Of a stretch of DNA of 64,000 nt, positions 24,401 through 35,300 are shown piece by piece (positions within the stretch are counted from its first letter, which is position 1; every line of letters starts with the position of its first letter). Below the pieces are notes generated by a model. That model did no database searches. It was not told the origin of the DNA and worked only from the letters and a program-made list of their open reading frames with translations. The stretch is taken from contig KN834768.1 of assembly GCA_000827265.1 (NCBI GenBank), positions 294,765 through 358,764 of the forward strand. Reading direction: 5' to 3'. This DNA comes from Collybiopsis luxurians FD-317 M1. Its lineage: Eukaryota; Basidiomycota; Agaricomycetes; Agaricales; Omphalotaceae. The position numbers and the translations under genes are program-made.

Positions 24401-26577
24401 CGAGTTCGGTGAGGCTGAAGCCGTCTTGGAGCGCGGGGTAGGTGGCGCGGAGGAAGTTGAATTGGGTGAAGAGGCGGCGGGTGGGGGAGGTAGGGTCAAA
24501 GTGGTCCAAGGCGTTCCAGTCGTCTTTGCACCCGATGAGGGCTTTGCCGAGGGGCATGTTGAAGTATTGTGTGGAGCCCAGTTGATAGCAGCCGTGTCGT
24601 TTCCAGGCTTGGTTGGCTGGCATGGCTTGACGACTACACACCACTTCAGAGTCATTGCTAAAATGAAAAAAAAGGCTGTACTCACCCGTATAAATAATTA
24701 TTCGCAGTAGAATCATACGTATAAAAATTTTGCTCTTCCCCATAATAATACTAGAATCAGAAGAATCAGCTTTCCTTTTCATTCCTTTACTCGCCCGCAC
24801 TCACCATAACCAACCCCGGCATCACCATCGACGTCACAAACGTCCCCAACGCACTCCTCAACGTCCCATTCACCAAACTCGGCCACCTAAACACATCAAA
24901 ATTACTCGTCCCAAACATATGCCTGGGATCCACCACCCCCGTCTCCGCATTCAAAAAATCGTTATTCACAAACATCTCGTTCCACGCGGTGATAAAGTCC
25001 GTGGAGGTGTCGTACGCGACTTGGAGGTTACCGTCCATGCCGAGGAAGGAGGTGAGTGCGCGGTAAACGGAGTAGTGGAAGGCGCAGCCATCGAGGACGT
25101 TGAGCCCAGGGTCCCGGAGGAAGTATTGGGACATAGAGGGGGTGAGGTTGGCAGCGACGGAGATGGAGGAGGGACGCATTCCTGGTGTGCGTCCTCGGCC
25201 ACTGGAAGATGTGCGATTGAGCACAAAGGCAAAGGAATGAAAAAGCTAGACCGACTTACAGGTATAACGAACCGAATGTATCACCCCCAGTCACCTCGCC
25301 TACAAACAAAAAAAAAAAAAAACCATCAGTCCCCCGACCTCTCCAAACCAAAAAAAGAAACACAACCCACCCGCAATATAAAAATTACCCTTCCCCAGCT
25401 TCCTCGCACACTCCCTCGTAGCCGCCGACCACTCCGCCAACGCATCCAACGTCACCTGCAACGCCTTATCGATCCTAATCGCATCAATATCCAGCGCCGT
25501 GATCACCATACACGAAAATGTCGTCAACTTGGGCATCACCGAAGGCTTCCACTCCCTCAGCCGATCCTGCACCGACGCAAACTTCGAGAGCTGGCGTTGC
25601 CAATCTGGAAACACACCGAACGCCTCGATATCGCCGTACTGATCGAAATCGGACTCGAGGCATCCGGGTGACGTCACGTTCACGATCGTGCCGTCGTCGT
25701 TCCAGAATTGGGGGAGGAGGCAGGAGGTGTTGCGGGTGTTGCTGATCTGGAAATGTGCGCTTGTTAGTCGGTTTACGAGGGAGGGAGGTCCGAGAGACGT
25801 ACCTGAAAATCCTTGTATTCTGTGAAATTCCAGGGCAGATACCCGGGCTTGAGCCATTCACCGTCATATTCTGACAGTGTAAATGGTGCACTTGTGTTGA
25901 GGAACCTGCAGAGAAGACTTAGAAATGATGAGAAGAAGAAACCCATTCCTTCACATACCCTTTGAATCCGATGAAATTGCTCATCGTACCAACCGTAAGA
26001 TCTGCCATAAAGTACATGCCTCGGGCGTGAATTTCGTCAATCGTCGTTACCCAATCATCCCATGTACCCCAGTGAGGATCGAGGACCGAAAAGTCGAGGG
26101 GAGAATAACCTATATAATTGTTAGCGAAACTTTCGACGGAACTACTTCACCCTCACTATCTGCCTGCCAAATCATATTCAAAAACGGCGTCCCCGAAATA
26201 TATATCACCTTAATCCCCATTCCCTGCAGATAATCCAACTTCGCTACAAGCCCCTTCAAATCGCCCCCGAACCTCAACTGCGTCTCCTTTACATCCGACT
26301 CGTACATGGTCCCGAAAAAATCATCATTCGACGGGTCCCCATTCGCCCATTTATCCAACAAAATCGTGTAGATGGGTAAAGCCCGCCAATTATCCGGGGA
26401 ACGATTATACGTCGTATTTTGACGGGTGGTAAAGTATTCCGTCGGATCCGAAGCGTTTTTGTTGACGTTTAGGTTGTAGGCCGTTAGTTGATCGTTGAAC
26501 GGGGATGCGTGGACGACGTGAGAAGAGAAATTGAAGAAAGTGAAGAAAAGAGCAAAACCGATAGCCAGTAAAGCCAT
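18446..26577 (-). CDS. ags1: Cell-wall alpha-1,3-glucan synthase, intact 20-exon gene
   Basis: Exons join in phase to 2350 residues, the family's usual length. Introns: 26110-26156, 25906-25958, 25747-25802, 25300-25370, 25202-25259, 24751-24804, 24634-24685, 23595-23651, 23267-23326, 21578-21627, 21235-21291, 20479-20532, 20188-20243, 19987-20038, 19612-19665, 19345-19406, 19163-19228, 18913-18973, 18457-18515. A signal peptide ([15 protein letters not shown]) leads into an extracellular amylase-like GH13 domain (about 40-520), with RIDK near 316. A membrane helix lies near 1070-1095. A cytosolic starch-synthase-type GT5 domain (about 1130-1590) has KIGGLG near 1180 and a late E-x7-E motif in [12 protein letters not shown]. 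After a linker, 1940-2345 is a multi-helix membrane region thought to export the glucan. Intron 18 uses a GC donor (CAG then GCAAGT). A broken copy lies at 55411-62690 and a fragment at 13738-14258. Confidence 0.95.
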
Positions 26578-27344
26578 GGCTTGCAGAGGAAAGAAAAGAA
26601 ATGGTTCGGAAGGGGAAAGCCTAGCTTCTATTGGCGGTGCGAGGCAAAAGGCAAAAGTTCTCTCATCAATCCACACCGCACCCTTCCATTCCGAGTGTGA
26701 TTCTCGAACAACTCGTGCCCAACGCGTGCTCACGGCCCATTCGCAGTAATTTCGGATTATCTCTCTATCTCATGTATATCCAACAACCTGCAGCAAACAA
26801 TAGACTGTGTATTAGAAGAGAATCAAGCAAGATAGCGTCACAGTAATCTTACCAAAAATTGATGGTTCTACCAGCTTCTAAACCCCACTGCCGTTCCGAT
26901 TGATGACCACGACGGCATCTGGCCTAGATTCGCTCGTTGAGATTGGTCTCGATGCAGCTCTGAGACTGGAATTGCTCCAGAATGTGTGAAGCAAAGACAG
27001 TAATTGAATTAATACGGACAAAATACCGGTTCCATGAATTCGAGTGAGCTGGAAAGCGAAAGAGAAAGCCGGTGGGAAATAGACGCCCCCGTGATCATGA
27101 GAATAAATGACGTAGCGCGTTTTCCTAGCGCGTCTTCTCTTTGTAATTCTGCTATCAGCATTTTCTTTTCTTCGAGGGCTTGCTCCTGATTCTAATATAT
27201 CTACCTAGTAACGAATAGTATTAGGTCACTATGGACGGACTAGGATCGTAACCAGCCTTTCTATGAATTTTAAAGGTCAAATAAGGACCTGTCGAAAGAC
27301 AGGCTGGCGGAATTCGAGGTTATTTAGATAGGTGAGCACGTATC
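26578..27344. other. 5' flank of glucan synthase gene
   Basis: Presumed promoter and 5' leader; about 26785-27344 is shared with 62691-63239. Both copies contain a conserved stretch with AGCGCGTTTTCCTAGCGCGT (27113-27132 here), an inverted/direct repeat of the core TAGCGCGT. This is the best candidate for a regulatory site, but it could also reflect only recent duplication. No gene is seen. Confidence 0.4.
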
Positions 27345-28394
27345 CCTTCCAAGTCGGCATAAAATTCATATCGTCAACTTAACTCTCAATATTACGCGTC
27401 ATAACTCCTTTTCAGCCTGTAGTAATCCAATTCCAGCGGCGTACGAAGATCCTTTATTGACCACTTTATTAGCTTCAAGCAGCAGCTCCAATTTGAATCT
27501 GTATACATCCCGAGATGCTACACACTGGTGACTGGAACTTTAGAGTGTCACCCAAATGCAGGCGCAGACGCAGCTTGAAATTGTCTTCTTTGCCATTCGC
27601 CCAAGTCTGATAGAATTTCTCCTCGATACTACTTAGTCTTGGTCCTGTCGAGGAATTCTTATGGAATTCTCGAAGTCTAACCCAGATACTGTGTGAGCTA
27701 TTCATGCTCACTATCATACACTTTCCTCACTATTTTTCTTTTCCCGCTTATTCCAATCACAGTCTCAACTTGCTCATTTTCACTCTCAAAATAACCCCGC
27801 TATCGCAATTCCTTTCAACATTTTCCCTCTGAATCCCCCTGCACCCAAACATAAATATGTCATTAATCTCTAGGAAACTGTCAATCGACAGGTGCTCATT
27901 AAATCTTCATAGGCAGACTGGATACAGAGCTATGAAAGCATGGCTCATTGAAGTACATTATGGGTACCGTCCTTGTTCACTACCTACTATTTCTCCAGAT
28001 GGCACCCCGAATCTCTATATCAGTTTAGTTCCCCTCCTGTGATTCGGACGACTGGATCCTAAATGATGTGAGGCTCACTATATCTACTGCAGCCCCGACA
28101 CGTCCATTAGTTTCGCGGAACAGTTCCTCGCTGCCGTCAACTCAGATGCCAACTGACACATTCCGTTCTGTTCTATCCCTATCATTCAACCCTATCAGCT
28201 ACTGGCATAGATGCTGCACTCTTGGTCATCGACTCAATGTGATAGCACAGAGAGCCGCGGTGTTCAATTGGAAGGACGGCTCGAATTATCGGGGTAAAGG
28301 ATGCAGCTGATGATTGCTCCTATGGTGAAAAGTGACTGATGTGAGCTTCGTATTATGTAGCACAACATGTTACAGGAACTAGTATAGGAACCAC
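27345..28394. other. Segment present only in the first block; unrecognised small frames
   Basis: The duplicate block runs straight from the equivalent of 27344 to the equivalent of 28433 (63237-63240), so this roughly 1.05-kb segment is either an insertion here or a deletion there. An 80-codon minus-strand frame (27717-27475; MIVSMNSSHSIWVRLREFH) and a 61-codon plus-strand frame (27857-28042) are visible. I found no terminal repeats, no target duplication and no recognisable domain. Confidence 0.35.
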
Positions 28395-29722
28395 ATCCAA
28401 TTCGTTCCTCACTGAACACACAGCACTATACAGTCTGTCGGAAAAGACGACCCATAATGAAGTGTGAAGTAGGCAGACTTACCGACGCTACGACTTCCGG
28501 CGACATCTCACCCAGGTCCTCCCAATTCGGAGCAGCGTGCCTGAGGGTGCCAAGAGCAATCAATATAGGGATCTTAAGCCACGCGCCGAGACGTAAATTA
28601 TCCTGTTCAACATCAAACGGGAATGAGCAATTTCCTGTGCCGAATACTCCTTCAACTCACCCGTCAGTCTCTGAACCCCAAACGCATCGTATGACACGGG
28701 CGGATTTCTCGACTCCAGCAACTTCATCACCTGCGCTAGAAAATTCTCCATTGGATCTTCTCATTATCACGGCCTCCAGATACGCGGCACAATGCAGCCA
28801 GAAGTGACGATTCAACATGTTGAACCTGGTCAGTTGATCGTCGATGAGGAAATTTGATGGGACCATTGAGGTGGTTGAGGAAACAATGAGCGATATGACT
28901 GCGTTGACGATTACGAGATTCGCATTCTGAATCTAGGATGAGTTGACAGTAACAAAAGCATTAAGAGGCTCACCTGCGTAGCGTATCCAAAATCCCTTCA
29001 AGCCTCGCCTTCAGCCCCCAGGCTAACGTAGCCGACGAAATAGGTCTGGAAGTTTGTCGTCGCTTGAGGGGCGTTAACGCCTGCGCAAACATTCCTTTCA
29101 ACACAGGCAAATCCCTGTCTGTCTCCTTCGCTTTGCCGATGTTTCGCCAAAAGCAATGCTCAGTGATGCCAAGCTCTCAAACAAAGAGCCGAACAGCCTT
29201 GTGAGAATAGTTTCGATATTGACGCCGGATATGATGTAGTAAGATGTACATGTATGGTTGCTTGGTGCCAAACGCAAACATATTTCACCGTTCTATGTTG
29301 AGCTAGTGTTAGTAACGGACCAGACCTAGGGTAGACGGATTAACACGACTTACCTGGTATACATCACTCGCCCTGACTCAATCACGCGAGTCACAGGCCC
29401 ACTTCACTCCCTGTGCGGATGGGGCAATAGTACACATCAGGTGATGACCTGTTTTCATCAAGCATCACAAGAGAATCGGTCCATCAGACGAGGATGAATA
29501 ATATTTGAATCATTTCTAAAGGCATTTGGCGTCTGCCTATAGGTGATAATGGGAAGAATGTGCTGCATGGTGTTGACGAAGTAGAAGTATAAAATATGCG
29601 TGTCATAGAAAGGCTGTCTGGAAGAGCCCTAGTGATGTAGAAGAGACCCAAACGGTGAAGAGAGGCTGGGACGTCCTGACATGGCGCTGCAAACGGTGTT
29701 GGGCGGAACGTGCCCAAAGAAA
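28395..29722 (-). repeat. Dispersed genic repeat R, copy R2
   Basis: This is an inverted copy of R1 (4509-5975), with the same exon-like blocks in the same order on the minus strand. Examples are GVWLKIPML-type sequence near 28590, the exon reading ALTPLKRRQTSRPISSATLA near 29040-29095, and GLFYITRALPDS near 29650. It is also the counterpart, in direct orientation, of R3 at 63240-64000. Some frames are cleaner than in R1: a 69-codon frame at 28866-28657 reads through a region that has a stop in R1. I do not know the function. Confidence 0.6.
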
Positions 29723-30510
29723 AGTCGAAAAAATCAGCGTAAGGATGCGTTTAAACGGGGTCGGAAGATGACAAAATGGCCGAATGGATAGCAGAAGGCT
29801 GTAAGACGAGATGAGTTATTAAAGGCCTGCCTTTTGTGTTGGGCCCATTGGGAATGGTGAATGAACACGTCCTAAGCTCGATTATCCTTCTTGATCAAGA
29901 CGAAAATGGTACCGAAACCGAGGAAAGACTTAAATGTAGGACCACATCGAAAAGAAAGCCACAGGAAGCGAGAGAAGTGAGAGGATAAATTGGGAGATAA
30001 AGAACCATCATGGAGATGACGCCGGAGACAGGTCCAGCCTTGGTTGAAGAAGTAATGCGCCATGCTAGGTTGATGGCATTAAGAAAAGTTCTAGGCGTGC
30101 TTCATGCTGTGATGAGCTCACCTACATCGTACAAATTAGGCTTCTCACCTTCCCAGCAAGGTCGAAGCGACACCTCATTTCTAACACAGGGAACCAATAT
30201 CTACGTTCAACAGTTCTTGCGACGAGAACCACGCAAATAGTTCCAGTAACCGGTCAGAGAAGCCGATTTCAGTGTTTGAGTGTGCGGTTGCCCTTGGGCG
30301 GCGGAAGCCATAGATAATGCATTGGAGACGCAAGGCCTGCTGCGAGGAAAGGCTGGCGAAAGGAAAGAGGGGATAGGAACTAGACGCGCGCACGCCGAGA
30401 AGGAACCCAACTCATAGAGGTTACACACACGGGATGCGGCGATACAACCGCGGAGGTGACTCCGCAGTTCCCGAACAGATGACCCCGATGAAAAATATTG
30501 GTGTACTTAC
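29723..30510. other. Inverted counterpart of 3270-4087
   Basis: This flank matches the left arm in inverted orientation and lacks the hAT MITE. It carries the same hydrophobic exon-like stretch on the minus strand near 30060-29930 and the MASAAQG start near 30311. No family recognised; probably the same small-gene remnant as in the left arm. Confidence 0.4.
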
Positions 30511-32159
30511 AATTGGACACCCTCACACTCGTTCCTGAAGCTCACACTCAGATTCGAGGAGCTCACACTCACACTCCCGCTGCTCATGCTCAGACTCGTG
30601 CTGCTAAAGCTCACACTGGGGCGGCCCATGCTCACCTAGTTTCAAACTAGACTAACATCATACTTCGAGATAGTTTTCAGTCATATATATGCAATATCGA
30701 TTAAATAGTATACCAAAATCATGTTCACAAAATCGTGGGAGATCACTGAACTCCAGTCAAAATCAACGGCATCTATATTTGAGGAAGGTTCATTCGAGAA
30801 CCCCATTGCATTACCTTGGGCTAGAATAATAGAATTCAGCCTAGTCTATGCTGCTCCAAATTCGTCGGTCCAGGCTGCATGTAGTCTAACATCTCATCTT
30901 ATAATACAAATAAATCTCAAGCCTAAACAAGAAATGTCGACTTACACGCAACAGAGAATGGGTCATCCAGCGGTGTTTGCAAAGGCTGTGGCGATGGCAA
31001 CTGAGTTTGCGCTGCAGCTAGAAAGATGATATTAATAACTAAACTAATCGAAGACTTGAAACTTACAGATTACTGCATAAGGATCAGTCACAGACTGCAC
31101 TTGAGCTTTCAATCCGCGTATAGGAGCAGCACGACCAGAGGAGCTGGATTCCGCTGCTGATCTCTTAGCTCTGGACTTCGAGCCAGCAATCTCCCAAAGC
31201 TTGCTTCAGAGTTCTCTCACAGTGGCTTCAGCATTGACAGTTTGTTGGCGAAGATTGGCCACTGCTTGATTCTGACTATCCTGGACTTTTCTCTTGAGCT
31301 TGTAGCTACCTTAAAAAGTGAGTGATAGAGACATTTACTTGGGGCTCAGAATATATACACACTTGCTTCATGTCCTCAGCATCATCGGACCCATCACCAT
31401 CCCGAGAGTCTGGGGAGAAAAGTTTCAGTAAAGTGGGAAGAAACAATGACTGAGTGGAAAATATACTGTCATCCTCCAATGGTTCATCAGAGTCATAGAT
31501 ATAGATAGATTCATTCCCATTTTGATCCTTCTCTACATGCATTCGCACAACTGCTGAAGTGGCGCATATTGCTGAGATGTCGATATCAGTGTCTTCTTGC
31601 TTGATATGAGGTTCTGAAGCTAGTAAAAATGCATTTAGAGATGGCTTAGTCTATAATAAAAGATCTGTATACATACGTGGGTCCTTTGTAAGAAGACCTT
31701 CATAGCCCTCATCTCGCAGATAGTCACAAAACATGTCAAAATCAATCCACATAAAGTTGAGGAACTTCATGGGATCCTTCTCAATATATACAACACTGTA
31801 ATACTACCGAGTAAACGCGTGAGTGGTGTAGACAATAAAACGACGCGTGTCTGATGGAAGGGTAATGATGGGAATATGTACTTGATCACAAAATCTGTCT
31901 AAAATATGTACTGGGATGTGTCCGATGAGCTTTTGAAGCTGTTCGTTACCCTCTCACCCAACCATGGGTGCACCGGGAGATGGCGGTACAAGCAAAAGTA
32001 TAATTTGAAATACAGTAAACAAAAAATCTCCTAATTTGTGTACACCTGCAGTTCATTCCTATGATCCTTCCGAATGTGAGTGTGGCCTTGCCGAGTATGA
32101 ATATGGCCGGCCCGAGTGTGAGTGTGGGGACCAGGCACGAGTGGGAGTGTGTCCAGTTA
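30511..32159. mobile_element. Putative TIR element with GTGTGAGTGT-rich ends, carrying a hypothetical gene remnant
   Basis: A 1.65-kb segment is absent from the left inverted arm. Its ends are imperfect inverted repeats: ATTGGACACCCTCACACTCG at 30512-30531, and AACTGGACACACTCCCACTC as the reverse complement of the right end near 32158. Inside each end sits a short degenerate minisatellite of CTCACACTC/GAGTGTGAG units (30520-30625 and 32063-32145). The interior holds minus-strand open stretches that look like exons of one protein (RMHVEKDQNGNESIYIYDSD near 31548-31490, and SDDAEDMKQV). A 102-codon plus-strand frame (30721-31029) is also present. I recognise no transposase and no clear target duplication, so the superfamily is unknown. 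Confidence 0.5.
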
Positions 32160-32329
32160 TACCCATATCTGTCAAACTGAGCATCACCAGACCCAACATC
32201 GTGGCTCCGCCAACGATGGCTTCATATCGATTAGTGGTAATATCAATCGATATCAGTGGGTATAGGGTTCTTAATTCACTGTATATAAGGACTTGCAAGC
32301 TTTGACGGCCGCTTGCTCGATCCCCCATC
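32160..32329 (+). promoter_or_regulatory. Promoter region of right NACHT-ankyrin gene
   Basis: This segment is conserved, inverted, with 3039-3190 upstream of the left paralogue. It includes a TATATAAGG box at 32281-32290, about 40 bases before the start codon, and a shared stretch ATCGATATCAGTGGGTATAG. Conservation of both the box and its spacing in the two copies supports a core promoter. Confidence 0.6.
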
Positions 32330-35300
32330 ATGAGTGATTTACAGCACATCCAGTATGTCAATCATGTACATCGTAAATCATTCCGTTGTGCTAATTGTAC
32401 ACTGCTCTCCAGAGACTCAGAAATAACAGTAAACAGTGGAAGGTAACGGAGTTCTTTTATTGTTATAAGACTAGCAATCTGATGATAGGCGATTAGCGTG
32501 TTTCCACATGCTTCAGGTTTTACTGTAATCAATTCGAAATTCATTGTTATTTGTAAGTCAAATATTCTCATAAACATGGCATGTATTCAAGGATTTCTGG
32601 TTCTGAACAGCAAACAATGAAAAGGAAAAGATCCAAAAATGGCTAAATGCACCTGATTGTACCATAAACTTTCAAGTTGCAGATGACAAAAGAACTGAGG
32701 GTACTGGTCAATGGATCCTCAATCATCCTGAATATATCAAGTGGAAGCAAAGTCCAAGTGTACTCTGGATTCAGGGTAAAGGTATGGGAGATATTCCTGA
32801 CACAACAAGCCTTTGCTGACAACCCATTGAAGCTGGATCAGGCAAGACCATCTTATCGTGAGTTCCATAATTCTAAGTTTCAAGATTATTGAAAGTCATC
32901 TTCTACCAGTACTACAATTATCAGAGACCTTGAGCAAGGAGCCCCAGAAAAGGTCTGGTATCACTACTTTGATTTGCGTGATAATACAGACCAAAAGTCT
33001 ACATTTCGGGGCTACCTATTGTCTCTTCTGGTCCGGGTTGGTGCCGACAGTACAGGCAAAATTCATCCCGCATTAAAGGCACTGTTTGACAAATGCAGTA
33101 GGCAAGGCCTCGCTGGATCCTCGCCTACTGAAAAAGACTTAGCAATGGTATTGAAAGAAATCTTAGTGACTTTAAATTGGGGCTACATTGTACTGGATGC
33201 CATGGATGAATGTAGAGAATCTGAGAAGGTTTTGGAATGGCTGCAAAATCTACCTAAGCAGTTTTGCATTCTTTTCACAAGCCGTTCCACTCCAAGTGAA
33301 AAATGTTTCGAAATTTCATTGGATAGCTGGAATTCCAGGATAGATGAGGATATTGAAACTTATCTTGAGAAAAAAATCAAGTTTACAGGAGATTTAAGAG
33401 CTGAGGTTATAAAAATTTTGCAGAGAAAGGCTCAAGGGCAGTAAGTATGATTCTGAAGTATTTGTTATACCATAACTTTTAGATCTGATACTTATGGGCA
33501 CAGATTCCGCTGGGTAGATTGTCAGCTGAGGGCGCTGGAGAATTGTGGTGGAATACCTGGAGCTGTCCACGAAGCTTTGGCAGATCTGCCTGAAGATCTG
33601 GAACAAACATATAGTCAAGCAATGGAGCGGACTTTCAAGAATAAGAGAACCAAAGAGTATGCTCAAAATGTCCTCTGGTGGCTTCTATATTCATTTGAGC
33701 CTCTGACTGTGGAAATGACTACTGAAATTCTAAAAGTGAATTTGCAGACTGACAGTGTAGAACAAGTCAATGGAATGAATGTTCCAATTCACGGAATCAT
33801 TGATTCTACTTTAGTGGCAGTAGATACATATTCAAATGTGCAACTTGCCCATGCATCTGTGAAGGAGTTTTTGATTACCCAATACCATTCATCTCATGCT
33901 GTGGGATCATTCACCATTAATGAACAGTTGGCACATGAAAAGATTGCCCAAACATGCATAGTATATTTAATGGAACTCATGGGAAGGAATGATATAGAAG
34001 ATGAAATATATGACTTTCCCTTAGGAGATTATGCTGTAAATTATTGGCCAAGGCATGCAGAACTTATTGAAGGCAAAAATAATGAGAGTCAGGTGCATTT
34101 AAAGATAGTAGAATTTGCTACAATCGGGATGCAATGTTTTTATAAATGGGTTGCAATATATGAAAGGTCTTGGGCTTGTGACTGGGATGAGGAAGAATGG
34201 AAAAATGCTAGCCCAATCTTCTACTTGATATGGGAAAAATTGTTGACAGCAAGTGACAAACTGTTGAATTTTTGCAATTGGTGCAATTTAAAGGAAGCCC
34301 TCTATGCTGCATCTGCCAATGGACATACAGCCCTTGTTCAGAAATTGCTGAGTTGTGGGGCAGATGTCAATGCTCAAGGAGGTAAATATGGCAATGCCCT
34401 TCAGGCTGCTGTACTAGATGCACAAAATGAGGGTATTATGAATGTTTTACTTGAGAAAGGAGCAAATGTCAATGCTCAGGGTGGCTTTTATGGCAATGCC
34501 CTTCAGGCTGCTGTAGCAAAACAAAATGAGGGCATTGTGAATGTTTTACTAGAGAAAGGAGCAGATGTCCATGCTCAGGGTGGCTATTTTGGCAATGCTC
34601 TTCAGGCTGCTGTGACAGTGAATGAGGGTATTGTGAATATGTTACTTGAGAAAGGAGTGGATGTCAATGCTCAGGGTGGCAAATATGGCAATGCCCTTCA
34701 GGCTGCTGTAGTTGCACAAAATGAGGGTATTGTGAATGTTATACTTGAGAAAGGAGCAAATGTCAATGCTCAGGGTGGTGAATATGGCAATGCCCTTCTA
34801 GCTGCTGTAGCAAGAAGAAATGAGGGTATTGTGAATGTTTTACTTGAGAAAGGAGCAGAAATCAATGGTCAGGGTGGCCAATATGGTAATGCCCTGCAGG
34901 CTGCTGTAGCTGCAGAAAATGAGGGTATTGTGAATGTCTTACTTGAGAAAGGAGCAGATGTCAATGCTCAGGGTGGTGAATATGGCAATGCCCTTCTAGC
35001 TGCTGTAGCAAGAAGAAATAAGGGTATTGTGAATGTTTTACTTGAGAAAGGAGCAGATGTCAATGCTCAGGGTGGCCTATATGGGAATGCTCTTCAGGCT
35101 GCTGTAGTTGCAAAAAATGAGTGCATTGTGAATATTTTACTAGAGAAAGGAGCAGATGTCAATGCTCAGGGTGGCGAATATGGCAATGCCCTTCTAGCTG
35201 CTGTAGTAAGAAAATATGAGGGTATTGTGAATGTTTTACTTGAGAAAGGAGCAGATGTCAATGCTCAGGGTGGCCTATATGGGAATGCTCTTCAGGCTGC

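Noticed and set aside
23628..25671. Plus-strand frames of 360 and 313 codons opposite the glucan synthase
   Set aside because: They are antisense to well-supported exons, have arginine/proline/histidine-rich low-complexity content and no recognisable domain.
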